NCBI RefSeq assembly: GCF_900142575.1
Contig: NZ_FRBI01000008.1
Coordinates: 62,001 to 126,000, forward strand
Length of the DNA: 64,000 bases
Reading direction: 5' to 3'
DNA from: Actinacidiphila paucisporea
GTDB lineage: Bacteria > Actinomycetota > Actinomycetes > Streptomycetales > Streptomycetaceae
Shown here: in pieces, positions 8,903 to 17,450 of the stretch
Layout: each line of letters begins with the position of its first letter
Numbering within the stretch: position 1 is the stretch's first letter
The notes under the pieces: model-generated
Told to the model about the DNA's origin: nothing
Databases searched by the model: none
Seen by the model: only the letters and a program-made list of their open reading frames with translations
Program-made: the position numbers and the translations under genes

Positions 8903-9865
8903 TCAGCGCAGCGCCATGGTCAGCCGGACGGTCGTGCCGCTCTCGGGCGCCGAGCGGATCTGCACCAGGTCGCAGAGCTGGTGGACCAGCCACAGGCCCC
9001 GGCCGCCGTCCTGGCCGGGGACCGGGCGCGAGCGGCCCGCGAGGGGATCGGTGATGTGGCCCGCGTCGTGGAATTCGCAGACGAAGACGTCGCTGTCGCC
9101 CCAGGTGCGCAGGGTGCCGGAACCGCCGCCGTGCCGGATGCTGTTGGCGGCTACCTCGGTGACGGCCACCAGCAGCTCCTGCAGCCGGGCGCCCCGCAGG
9201 CCGCATCGGGTGGCGCACTCGGTCACCGTGCCGCGGACGGTTGAGAGCGCGCCGGCGCCGTAGGCCAGGGTCGTGGCGGGACCGCAGGCGGGCGTCAGTT
9301 CCTCGAAGCGGAAGGGCTCGTCCGAGAAGGCGGGGTTGCGGCCGTGCGCGCCCTCGGCGAGCTGGAAGGGATGGCACAGGCGCGCGGACTCCAGGGCCGC
9401 GGCCTCGACGGTGGTGACGTCGTAGGGACACAGCAGCCACCAGGCCGGGGAGGCGGCGAAGGTCAGGTTCAGCAGCCACTCGTGGTAGCGCAGCTCGCCG
9501 CGCTCGGCCGGGGTGGCCGTCCCCCACGGGGACTCGCTGATGCCCCGCACCGGCAGGCCGTCGCTGACGCTCTTGGCGATCCAGTCGTGCCAGGCCGGGA
9601 TGAGCCGCCCCGGGTTGCGGCCCAGCGCGCCGGTGTCCACGAACGACACCCGGCGGTCCGCGCCACTGCCGCCGAGCGCGTCGCGCAGCATGACCTGCTT
9701 GTCCTCGCCGACCGCGACCAGGACCGTCTCGTCGGCCGCCCTGGCGTCGTCGATGAACGACACCGCGCCCCGGAGGAAGCCGGAGTCGCCCTGGTAGGCG
9801 TAGAGCTCGTGGCGGAAGGCGGGCGCCGTGGCGTCGCCGTGCTCGGCCGTGCGGGGCGGGGTCAC
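8903..9865 (-). CDS. MEDS-domain anti-sigma regulatory kinase
   Basis: 320 residues. The N-terminal half is a MEDS domain (HELYAYQGDSGFLRGAVSF, LLNLTFAASPAWWLLCPYD), a domain first noted in methanogen/methylotroph sensors and common in Streptomyces anti-sigma proteins. The C-terminal 120 residues are an RsbW-type GHKL ATPase: VAVTEVAANSIRHGGGSG, CEFHDAGHITDPLAGR, GGRGLWLVHQLCDLV. It would phosphorylate a STAS partner or bind a sigma factor. The GTG start overlaps the stop of the MEDS-STAS gene, so the two are likely made together and work as a kinase/antagonist pair. Confidence 0.85.
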   Translation of the reverse strand: MTPPRTAEHGDATAPAFRHELYAYQGDSGFLRGAVSFIDDARAADETVLVAVGEDKQVMLRDALGGSGADRRVSFVDTGALGRNPGRLIPAWHDWIAKSVSDGLPVRGISESPWGTATPAERGELRYHEWLLNLTFAASPAWWLLCPYDVTTVEAAALESARLCHPFQLAEGAHGRNPAFSDEPFRFEELTPACGPATTLAYGAGALSTVRGTVTECATRCGLRGARLQELLVAVTEVAANSIRHGGGSGTLRTWGDSDVFVCEFHDAGHITDPLAGRSRPVPGQDGGRGLWLVHQLCDLVQIRSAPESGTTVRLTMALR

Positions 9866-10677
9866 GGCACCAGCTCCGCGGGGACGGCGGGATCGTCGTA
9901 GCCGAGCAGCTCCCAGCACCTTCGCACCGTGGGGTTGGCGCGTTCGAGCACGATCTTGCGGCCGGGCATCGCGGCGGCCGCTTCGGCGAGGGTGCGCATG
10001 CCGACCGCGTCCATCAGCTGCAGGCCGTCGCACCGCAGCCGCAGCGTCGCCATGCTCCGCAGCAGGCCGGTGACGGCGACCCGGAAGGCGCCCGCGCCGT
10101 CGGCGTCGACCACGCCGCTGACCCTCCAGCAGTCCGCCGACTCGTTGAAGATCTGGAAGGAGGGTGGCTGTGCGGGATGACCCGCGAAGTGAGGATGCAC
10201 GCTCGCCGCCTGTTCGAGCACCTTCGGTGCAAAACCGGGACTCGCATAGGCGCACACCATCATCGCGGCCGTGCCGCCGGTCAGTGCGTCGAGCCTCAGC
10301 TCCTGATCGGCCACCTGCTCGGCCGTGATGTCGGCAGGCCAGATGCGGTCCATCTCTGCCAGCACCCGCAGGGCCCTGAAGCCCTGCCGATCTGCTGTCT
10401 CGGCCTCCTGCCGCACCAGTGTCACCAGTGCGTCCACGTCCCAGCCTACGCCGCCGGGCGCGACGGCAGGGTCGACGAGTAGTCCGTTCGGGGCCTGGAA
10501 TTCCAGCCACGCGGGGGACGACGACCCCACGACCATGACCTTGTCGCCCAGCTGCGTGCCGTCGGACAGATATCCCTGGGCCGCGCTCCGGAAGTCGCCC
10601 GGTCGCGGCACCACCCAGCACACGTGGTCACCGATGTCGACCCGGCCGAGGCTCGCGACGCTGCGAGCGATCCTCAC
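9862..10677 (-). CDS. MEDS-STAS regulator with non-phosphorylatable acceptor site
   Basis: 271 residues. MEDS domain at about 10-165 (GDHVCWVVPRPGDFRSAAQGYL) and STAS at about 175-271. The loop where STAS proteins carry Asp-Ser reads LQLMDAVGMRTLAEA, so the acceptor Ser is replaced by Ala (codon GCG). If it still binds the coupled MEDS-kinase it may act as a constitutive antagonist or a structural partner. Start is GTG at 10677, preceded by GAGGAGG; the gene heads the two-gene MEDS operon. Family call is firm; role is inferred. Confidence 0.82.
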   Translation of the reverse strand: MRIARSVASLGRVDIGDHVCWVVPRPGDFRSAAQGYLSDGTQLGDKVMVVGSSSPAWLEFQAPNGLLVDPAVAPGGVGWDVDALVTLVRQEAETADRQGFRALRVLAEMDRIWPADITAEQVADQELRLDALTGGTAAMMVCAYASPGFAPKVLEQAASVHPHFAGHPAQPPSFQIFNESADCWRVSGVVDADGAGAFRVAVTGLLRSMATLRLRCDGLQLMDAVGMRTLAEAAAAMPGRKIVLERANPTVRRCWELLGYDDPAVPAELVP

Positions 10678-10785
10678 ACGGCCCTCCTCACCTCGACTCG
10701 GGACGGATTCCCCTGCGTACAGTCTGTCAGCTCGCGCGGACGGCCCGACTACACCCCGGGGGTGCAGGGCGCCCGTCCCGATCTG

Positions 10786-11139
10786 CTACTGGTCGGGATC
10801 GGCGGTCGGGTTCACCAGGTCCTCGTACGGGCTGAAGACGGCCTCGGCGCCGGTGATCCGCAGCAGGCGGCGCACCGCGGCGCTGGGGTGCGCCAGGGCG
10901 GTCCGCCGTCCGGCGGCGGTCCGCACCAGGTGGTTGAGCAGCGCCGAGTCGCAGAAGGAGACCATCGCGAGGTCGAAGACGAGGGGGCCGTCGAAGGTGG
11001 CCAGCACCCGCGCGGTCACCTCCTGCACGACACGCAGCGAGTCCAGGTCGAACTCCCCGTGCAGAGCGATGATCCACACCGCGCCGTACTGCTCCGAGTA
11101 GTAGACGCCCGCTGCCACGCCGTCGTTTCCGAATTCCAC
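10786..11139 (-). CDS. Anti-sigma factor antagonist-like STAS protein
   Basis: 117 residues from GTG (VEFGNDG) 8 bases after AAGGGGG. STAS features: VWIIALHGEFDLDSL, and acceptor loop LAMVSFCDSALLNHLV with Ser present. Upstream open sequence in the same frame is low-complexity and overlaps DUF427 in another frame, so it is rejected. It lies 108 bases downstream of the MEDS operon start on the same strand and may be a separate unit. Likely partner: one of the RsbW-type ATPases encoded in the preceding 11 kb. Confidence 0.82.
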   Translation of the reverse strand: MEFGNDGVAAGVYYSEQYGAVWIIALHGEFDLDSLRVVQEVTARVLATFDGPLVFDLAMVSFCDSALLNHLVRTAAGRRTALAHPSAAVRRLLRITGAEAVFSPYEDLVNPTADPDQ

Positions 11140-11378
11140 GGACGCCACCCCCTTTCTCCCCCCGACAGCGGCGCGTCCTGCCGCGAACACCAGAAGAGAC
11201 TGCCATCCCGGCACCGCGTCCGCCACTTCGCAGCGTGACAACTCCCGCCGGGGCCGGGATAAGAGGCCGTCGTCCTTGCCGGGTGTGGGGTGAACGGTCG
11301 CGCCGGTGCGTGGCCATCGCCACGGCCGAGGGCGACGGGGCAGCCGCGGGCCACCGGGACACGCGCGGTCGTGCGCGG

Positions 11379-12170
11379 TCAGCGGCGCACGGGCCGCGGC
11401 AGCAGCTCGCCGTCGAGGTAGAGGTCCACGCGCTCGTTGTAGAAGCACACCAGCCCGGCGACCGGCGTCAGCTGGCGGGTCGGGAAGTCGTACGCCCACG
11501 CCAGGTCCCGCTGGGTGCCGCGGGCGGTGCGGACCGACCAGTAGCCGCTGGTGGTGCCCTTGTACGGGCAGGCGCTGACGGTGTCGCTGGGCGTCAGCAG
11601 GGTGAAGTCGACGCAAGCGCGGTCGAGGTAGTAGCGGGTCGGCAGCCCCGTCTCGAAGACCGGCACGCAGGAGGGCGCGTCGGCGAGCACGAGCCCGTCG
11701 AGCTCGACCCGGACGTGGCTGCCGGAGCGGAGCGCGTCCACCCGGGTGTACGGGCTCCGCGGGTGGACGAAGACCTGCTCGTCCTCCTCGAACCAGCCGT
11801 CCAGCGCGTCCCATTCGAAGCGGACCGTGCCGGCGAGACCCTCGGCCGCGTCGTCGGCCCACACCCACGCGGCGCCCGGCCGCAGCTCCTCGCCGACCCG
11901 CAGCGCGTGCCGCCGTACCGTACCCGGCGCCCGTTTCTCCTCGTGGCCCTCGTCGACCAGCTCCCCGCCGGTCACGTCGGTGACGGGGATGCTGAACTGC
12001 GGATAGGCGGCCCGCTCCCAGACGTAGCGGGCCCGCCGGGTGTCCAGCACCGGGCGGCCGCCCGCGAAGCCGCGGATGCGCCGCGGCACCGGTTCGACGT
12101 GACCGGGGGTCACGAGCGACGCCGGGTAGTTCCGCGCGGGCTGTTCCTGCTGCTGTGCGGGGTCCTTCAA
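11379..12170 (-). CDS. DUF427 domain protein
   Basis: 263 residues from a TTG placed 5 bases after GAGGAGG; a longer GTG start at 12227 is possible. It carries two DUF427-type beta-tent repeats, with tell-tale segments RRIRGFAGGRPVLDTRRARYVWE and, in the second copy, ACPYKGTTSGYWSV and VCFYNERVDLYLDGE. DUF427 proteins are small-molecule-binding-like folds of unknown function that are common in actinomycetes, often in this two-copy form. No catalytic residue can be named. It stands alone on the minus strand, with about 240 bases of empty DNA to the next gene. Confidence 0.8.
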   Translation of the reverse strand: MKDPAQQQEQPARNYPASLVTPGHVEPVPRRIRGFAGGRPVLDTRRARYVWERAAYPQFSIPVTDVTGGELVDEGHEEKRAPGTVRRHALRVGEELRPGAAWVWADDAAEGLAGTVRFEWDALDGWFEEDEQVFVHPRSPYTRVDALRSGSHVRVELDGLVLADAPSCVPVFETGLPTRYYLDRACVDFTLLTPSDTVSACPYKGTTSGYWSVRTARGTQRDLAWAYDFPTRQLTPVAGLVCFYNERVDLYLDGELLPRPVRR

Positions 12171-12280
12171 GACGCCCTCCTCGGGCCGGGGTCGATCGCG
12201 GAGGCATACCGGGCGCGGTGCCCGCACCCTGCAGGGTCCTGCCCGATCGATCGTACGGAGCGCGGACCGGCCCTGGGCCC

Positions 12281-12565
12281 CTACGCGGTGACCAGGACTT
12301 CCCCGGCGGTGATCTCGGGAGGGTGGGGGAGGTACGCCCCGAGGCTGTCCCGGATGAAGTTCGACGCCCTCAGATTCGACTCCTCGGCGCCCGCCCGGTC
12401 CTGGAAGACGCTGGTCGAGACGACCACCCCGTTCCCGGCGTCGATCCAGTAGAAGGCCACGAAGCCGGGGACCTGGCGCATGAGCGGCACGAATCCCCCT
12501 TTCACGAGGCGTGCCGCCTCGGCTGGATCGGTCACGCCTTCATACCGCCGCACTGCTGCGTACAT
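12281..12565 (-). CDS. ABM-like (antibiotic biosynthesis monooxygenase) dimeric alpha/beta-barrel protein
   Basis: 94 residues; ATG follows GAGGAG by 7 bases. Sequence shape is ferredoxin-like: MYAAVRRYEGVTDPAEAAR, VPGFVAFYWIDAGNGVVVSTSVF, then the RAGAEESNLRASNFIRDSL helix. This matches small ABM/Dabb-like proteins that act as cofactor-free oxygenases or as binding proteins. No pathway neighbours support a specific substrate. The ORF continues upstream of the ATG, but without a ribosome site and with Ser/Arg/Gln-rich filler. Confidence 0.7.
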   Translation of the reverse strand: MYAAVRRYEGVTDPAEAARLVKGGFVPLMRQVPGFVAFYWIDAGNGVVVSTSVFQDRAGAEESNLRASNFIRDSLGAYLPHPPEITAGEVLVTA

Positions 12566-12752
12566 GGCCGATCTCCTCGCGGGTTCCGGGTTCGTCCTCT
12601 GCTGGGATGCCGTACCCCTGCGGCAGCCACCTTGCTCACGAGGCGTCGTGCAATCACCGGAAGGGCCGCTTGCGACCAGCGCCCGGCTGCCGGCCGGGTC
12701 GACTCCGGTCAAGCCGGTCACCGGCCGCTTCCACCGGCCCCGCGCGGGTGCG

Positions 12753-14012
12753 TCAGCGGCCCGGGTGGCCGCTCGCGGCGCGGTCCGCGAGGACTTCGCG
12801 GGCGGCGCGGGCCCCGGAGGCCATCGCGCCCTGGACCGAGCCGGTGGCCCGGTGGTCCCCGCAGACGTAGCGGCCCGGGGAGAACCGGGTGGTGCGGCTG
12901 AGCGGCCACGGCGGGGGCATGGCGGGCAGCGCCTCCGCCACGCGCTGGACGGCCACCGGCTCCCAGCCGGCGGTGTCGGCCTCGTAGATGTCCGCCAGCG
13001 CGGCGCGGACCTCGGCCTCCTGCCCGGGCCGCTCGTCCGCGCCGAGCACCGAGGTGGACACCAGCGCCCGGCCGCGCGGCGCGTACGTGGGGCTGACCTC
13101 GCTGATCACCACGGTGTTCAGGACGCGCCGCGCGGTGTCGGTGATCAGGGTCGGCTCGGCCAGCGGGCTGACGGGGGCGGCGTGGTAGTACGTGGTGACC
13201 GAGCGGGTGGGCGGCACCTCCAGGCCGGGCAGCAGGGCCCCCGCCGCCGCGGGGCCCGCGGCGACGACCACCGCGGCGGCGGCGATCTCGTCGCCGTAGG
13301 AGGTCAGCACGCCGTCGTCGGTGAGCCGCTCCACCGGGGTGCCCAGGCGCACGGTGCCCTCGGGCAGCCCGTCCGCCAGCTGCTCGGGCACCGCCGCCAC
13401 GCCCCGGGCGGGCAGGCACAGGGTGCCGCGCAGCATCGAGCGCCACACCAGGTGGAAGAACCGGCTGGAGGTCTCCAGCTCGCTCTCCAGGAAGACCCCC
13501 GACAGGAACGGCCGGAAGAGCGTCTCGACCAGGTCCTCGCCGATCGCCGCGTCGGCCAGGGCGGTGCGGGTGGTGCGCTCCGCGGCGCGCTTGATGACCC
13601 GCGGCGGCAGCAGCATGTCCCGCCCGCACAGCATGACCAGGGCGGACAGGTCGCGGAGCGACGCCAGGCGGCCCGGCAGCAGGTCGGTGGCCAGCCGGGG
13701 CACGCGGGTCGGGTCGGCGAAGCGCAGCCGCCCGTGCGGGGTGTGCAGCAGGACGCCGGGTGTGAAAGGCCGCGGCCACAGGTCCGGCAGGCGTACGCGC
13801 CGGCGCAGCTGCGGGTAGGAGGTGTTGACGACCTGGAAGCCGCGGTCGAAGCGGAAGCCGTCCCGTACGTCGGTGCGCATCCGGCCCCCCACCGCGTCGG
13901 ACGCTTCGAGCACCTGGACGTCGAGGCCGGCCGCTGCCAGGTCCTGCGCGCACACCAGCCCGGCCACGCCCGCTCCCACGACCAGCACGTCCGCTGCCCT
14001 CGCCAACGCCAT
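12753..14012 (-). CDS. FAD-dependent amine oxidase / phytoene-desaturase-like oxidoreductase
   Basis: 419 residues. The N-terminal dinucleotide fold ADVLVVGAGVAGLVCAQDLA with VLEASDAVGGRMRTD is diagnostic of the protoporphyrinogen oxidase/monoamine oxidase superfamily, and the C-terminus has YVCGDHRATGSVQGAMASG, the second FAD contact. Residues 40-60 (RTDVRDGFRFDRGFQVVN) fit the NAD(P)/FAD oxidoreductases seen near carotenoid or haem genes, but no such genes are here, so the substrate is open. ATG at 14012 has GAGAGG 5 bases upstream; two in-frame GTG codons precede it. The large overlapping frame ending at 12718 is a shadow. Confidence 0.85.
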   Translation of the reverse strand: MALARAADVLVVGAGVAGLVCAQDLAAAGLDVQVLEASDAVGGRMRTDVRDGFRFDRGFQVVNTSYPQLRRRVRLPDLWPRPFTPGVLLHTPHGRLRFADPTRVPRLATDLLPGRLASLRDLSALVMLCGRDMLLPPRVIKRAAERTTRTALADAAIGEDLVETLFRPFLSGVFLESELETSSRFFHLVWRSMLRGTLCLPARGVAAVPEQLADGLPEGTVRLGTPVERLTDDGVLTSYGDEIAAAAVVVAAGPAAAGALLPGLEVPPTRSVTTYYHAAPVSPLAEPTLITDTARRVLNTVVISEVSPTYAPRGRALVSTSVLGADERPGQEAEVRAALADIYEADTAGWEPVAVQRVAEALPAMPPPWPLSRTTRFSPGRYVCGDHRATGSVQGAMASGARAAREVLADRAASGHPGR

Positions 14013-14199
14013 CACCACCCTCTCGGCCGCTGCCCGCCGCCTGCCCGCCCGGCGGGCGGCTCACGCGGCCAGCGGACCATCTGCCGCTCCGCCGCGGCCG
14101 CCGCCACCCCCTGCGGTCACCCGATCGGCCGCGCCGGGTGCGGCCGTGCGCGTGCACGTCCCGGATGAGTTCATTCAGGACTTGTCGGAGGGGATGCGA

Positions 14200-14225
14200 G
14201 AGGCCCGGCGAGAGCGCCGGGCCTC
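14200..14225 (-). terminator. Hairpin downstream of aldo/keto reductase
   Basis: Perfect 10-bp stem GAGGCCCGGC / GCCGGGCCTC with a 6-base loop, 22 bases past the stop of the minus-strand aldo/keto reductase. There is no U-run, as is usual for high-GC actinomycete terminators. Confidence 0.65.
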
Positions 14226-14246
14226 GGGTCGCCTACCGCCGCCGGG

Positions 14247-15191
14247 TCAGGCGGACGCCTCCGTCAGGCGGGCCACTTCCCCGTCCGTCAGGGTCAGGTC
14301 CGCCACCCCCAGCAGCGCCGGCAGCTGCTCGACGGTACGGGCGGAGGCGATGGGCGCGGCGATCGTCGGCTGGGCGGCCAGCCAGGCGAGGGCGACGGTG
14401 GCGACGGGGGCCCCGTGGGCGGCGGCGATCTCGTCCAGGGCCGTCAGGACCCGCAGGCCGCGCTCGGATTCCAGGTGCTTGGCCGCGGAGCCGGCGCGGG
14501 CGCTCTGCGTGGTGGCGCCGGGTCGGTACTTGCCGGTGAGGAAGCCGGACGCGAGGGCGAAGTAGGGAACGCCCGCCAGGCCCTCACGGGCGGCGAGGTC
14601 CTGCAGCGCGCCCTCGTAGGTGTCGCGGGAGACCAGGTTGTAGTGCGGCTGGAGGGCCACGTACCTGGCCAGGCCCTCGCGGTCGGCGAAGTCCAGCGAG
14701 GCGCCGAGCCGCTCCGGGGTGATGTTGGAGGCGGCGACGTGCCGGACCTTGCCCGCCTTGACCAGCTCGTCGAGCGCGCCGACGATCTCCTCGACCGGCA
14801 CCTCGGGCTTGTCGAAGTGCGTGTAGTAGAGGTCGATGTAGTCGGTGCCGAGCCGGTGCAGCGACGCGTCGGCGGCGGCCTTGATGGTGGCCGCGGACAG
14901 GCCCTGGAAGTCGGGGTGCTGGCTGACCTTGGTGGCGATGACGATGTCGGACCGGTTGCCGCGGGCCTTGGTCCACCTGCCGATGATCGTCTCCGACTCA
15001 CCGCCTTCGTTGCCCTCGATCCAGGCGGAGTACGCGTCGGCGGTGTCGACGAAGTTCCCGCCGGCGGCCGCGTAGGCGTCCAGCACGGCGAACGACGTCT
15101 TCTCGTCGGCGGTCCAGCCGAAGACGTTGCCGCCGAGGGCGAGCGGGAAGACCTCGAGGTCGGATGAGCCGAGTTTGCGCAGAGAAGTCAT
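14247..15191 (-). CDS. Aldo/keto reductase
   Basis: 314 residues from ATG at 15191. Typical AKR (beta/alpha)8 features: LGGNVFGWTAD, the catalytic Asp/Tyr strand FVDTADAYSAW, the Lys strand IVIATKVSQHP, LHRLGTDYIDLYYTHFDKP (His of the tetrad) and the C-terminal NADPH site APIASARTVEQL. It fits the YajO/Tas-like subgroup that reduces aldehydes and ketones with NADPH in the cytoplasm. It stands as a single gene followed by a strong hairpin. Ribosome site is weak. A GTG/ATG five codons upstream is possible. Confidence 0.9.
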   Translation of the reverse strand: MTSLRKLGSSDLEVFPLALGGNVFGWTADEKTSFAVLDAYAAAGGNFVDTADAYSAWIEGNEGGESETIIGRWTKARGNRSDIVIATKVSQHPDFQGLSAATIKAAADASLHRLGTDYIDLYYTHFDKPEVPVEEIVGALDELVKAGKVRHVAASNITPERLGASLDFADREGLARYVALQPHYNLVSRDTYEGALQDLAAREGLAGVPYFALASGFLTGKYRPGATTQSARAGSAAKHLESERGLRVLTALDEIAAAHGAPVATVALAWLAAQPTIAAPIASARTVEQLPALLGVADLTLTDGEVARLTEASA

Positions 15192-15354
15192 GAAGGGTGC
15201 CAACACCTGCAGCCGATCATGTATTCCGCTCCGCGGGCCAGGAGGACCTGCCGCCTGTGGCGACGCGCCCCGACCCCGCCCTCCGTATCGGCGCCGCCGC
15301 CCGCCTCATGGGTGAACGGTGGTCACCTGTAGTGACGATCTGCTCGTGACGGCG

Positions 15355-17445
15355 TCATCCGGACGACGCGGCGCACAGATCGCGCTGGTGGCGCAGCTCG
15401 TCGAGGTCGGCGCCCGGCAGTTGCAGGGCCCGGTCGAAGTCGGCCAGCGCCAGGGCGGTGTCGCCCTGCGCCTGGTGCGCGATGCCGCGGTTGAGCAGCA
15501 GGTCGGGGTCGTCACCCACCAGGGCCAGCGCGGCGGTCAGGTCGTCCAGCGCGGCGCTCGGGCGGTCCTGCTGGAAATGGGCGACGGCCCGGTTGATCAG
15601 GGCGGCCGGATAGCCCGGGTCGGCGGCCAGCGCCGCGTCGAAGTGGCTGACTGCGTCGGCGTAGCGGCCGCGCTGGAGTTCCGCGGTGCCCTGCATGCAG
15701 ACCAGCCGCGGCTCGCCGGGGCGGGCGCGCAGCCCGGTGGCGATGTCCCGCTCGGCCGCCTCGATGTCGCCTTCGGCGAGCAGCAGTTCGGCCCGGGCCA
15801 GCAGCGTGTCCAGGTCGTCGGGCTCCATGTCCAGGACGTAGCCGAAGTCCGCCAGCGCGCCGGCGGCGTCACCGGCGTCCGCGCGGGCGGTGCCGCGGTT
15901 GTAGAACAGCTCGGGGAAGGGCGGGGCCAGGTCCACGGCCCGGTCGTAGTCGGCCAGCGCGCCTTCCAGGTCGCCGCTGTCGCGGAGGACACGAGCCCGC
16001 TCGGACAGGTAGTCGGTGTAGTACGGGTCGAGGTCCACCAGGGTCGAGTAGTCCCGGAAGGCCTCGTCGCCACGCCCGGTCGCGGCGAGCAGCCGGGCGC
16101 GGTTGTACAGCAGCTGCGAGCGGTGCAGTTGCCACTGCGTCGGGTCCAACTCGGCGTCCAGCCAGGCGATGCCGGACTCGATCAGCTCCAGGGCCCGGCC
16201 GAGGTTGCGCCGGTGCATCTCGATCAGCGCCAGCCCGTTGCGGTGGAAGACGGTGAAGGTGCGGCGCTCGCCGGGATCGGGCAGGACGCCCGCGATGGCG
16301 ACCGCGTTGTTCTGCCAGCGCAGCGCGAGGTCGTGGTCGCGCGGCGTCAGGAAGCGGGTGTGCAGCATGGCGATCGCGTAGCTGGTCATCATGTGCACTT
16401 TGGGGTCGGTGTAGCGCTCCAGCAGGTCGTGGTAGAGGTCGAGGGACTCCTGGAGGCGCCCGATCGGGATGCACGCGGCCGCCGCCTGCTGGGTGAACTC
16501 CCAGTAGTCGCGCCACTCGTGCACCGGGTCGGTCACGGCCCGGCCGCGCCGGCCGAGGTCCACCACCTGGGCGGAGAAGCCGACGTTCACCGCGAAGGTC
16601 AGCGCCTCGCGCAGGGCGCGGCGTCCGGCGCCGCCCGGGTCGGTGCCGCGCTCGCGGTGGTGGGCGACCGCGCCCAGCAGGGTGCGCGGCCCCGCGCCGG
16701 GCGCCAGCTCCGCGGCGCGCGCGTCGTGCAGCCGCCGTACGCCGTCCGGGTCGCGCTCGGCCGCCGCGCGGTAGGCGCTCTCCTGCGCCGGGTCGTCGCT
16801 GGTGCCGTCCGCCTCCACGTACGCGGCGGCCAGTTCGGCTTCGGTGCGCCCGCCGGTCGCGGCAGGTTGGCCGCCGGCCGCGACGAGGGTCACCGTACGG
16901 GATGCCAGGACGTCCGCCAGCTCGTCGTCGGCGTCCGCCGCGTCCGCCTCGCCGACCGCGACGAGCAGCAGTTCGGGATCCGCCCGGCGGACCAGCAGCG
17001 CCAGGAACTCCCGGGTCGTCGGCTCGGCCCGGTGCGCCTCGTCGAAGAACAGATACGGCGCGGGCTCGCCCAGGTGCCGCAGCCGGCCCGCGTACTCCAG
17101 CAGGAAGGTGACGACGCCCTGGCTCATGCACCGGATCATGCCGGACCCGAAGAAGCGGGTGCGCTGCTCGAACGGCGACTCGGAGGCGAGCGTCCTGGGC
17201 GCCGGGCCGATCAGGTCCTGCAACTCCGGCATGCCGTAGAGGATCTCCACCCGGTGCCGCTCGACCAGGTCCGGCCACTGCCGGCGTGCCCGCGGCAGCA
17301 CGGCGGCCAGTACGGTGTCGACGCCCGTGTAGGGGCCGCGCAGCCGCTGGTGGCAGCGGGCCACCAGGGGGGCGGAGCCGTCCGCGGTGGCGGCGGCCGA
17401 CCGGGTGGCGCGGCTGTCCCCGACGATCCTGCGGTGTGCTGCCAT
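15355..17445 (-). CDS. TPR protein with degenerate AAA/STAND-like N-terminal domain
   Basis: 696 residues. Residues 1-180 look like a P-loop ATPase that has lost its Walker A: GPYTGVDTVLAAVL (37-50) sits where a GxxxxGKT loop would be, while a Walker-B-like LFFDEAHRAEP (132-142) remains. Residues about 330-690 hold tandem tetratricopeptide repeats (for example DYLSERARVLRDSGDLEGAL, then NRGTARADAGDAAGALADF and further copies) for peptide or protein binding. ATG lies 5 bases after the stop of the PqqD/M50-like gene, so the two are one operon with the upstream small peptide gene. Role unknown; a scaffold or regulator for peptide maturation is inferred. A GTG three codons upstream is an alternative start. 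Confidence 0.78.
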   Translation of the reverse strand: MAAHRRIVGDSRATRSAAATADGSAPLVARCHQRLRGPYTGVDTVLAAVLPRARRQWPDLVERHRVEILYGMPELQDLIGPAPRTLASESPFEQRTRFFGSGMIRCMSQGVVTFLLEYAGRLRHLGEPAPYLFFDEAHRAEPTTREFLALLVRRADPELLLVAVGEADAADADDELADVLASRTVTLVAAGGQPAATGGRTEAELAAAYVEADGTSDDPAQESAYRAAAERDPDGVRRLHDARAAELAPGAGPRTLLGAVAHHRERGTDPGGAGRRALREALTFAVNVGFSAQVVDLGRRGRAVTDPVHEWRDYWEFTQQAAAACIPIGRLQESLDLYHDLLERYTDPKVHMMTSYAIAMLHTRFLTPRDHDLALRWQNNAVAIAGVLPDPGERRTFTVFHRNGLALIEMHRRNLGRALELIESGIAWLDAELDPTQWQLHRSQLLYNRARLLAATGRGDEAFRDYSTLVDLDPYYTDYLSERARVLRDSGDLEGALADYDRAVDLAPPFPELFYNRGTARADAGDAAGALADFGYVLDMEPDDLDTLLARAELLLAEGDIEAAERDIATGLRARPGEPRLVCMQGTAELQRGRYADAVSHFDAALAADPGYPAALINRAVAHFQQDRPSAALDDLTAALALVGDDPDLLLNRGIAHQAQGDTALALADFDRALQLPGADLDELRHQRDLCAASSG

Positions 17446-17450
17446 GGCTG

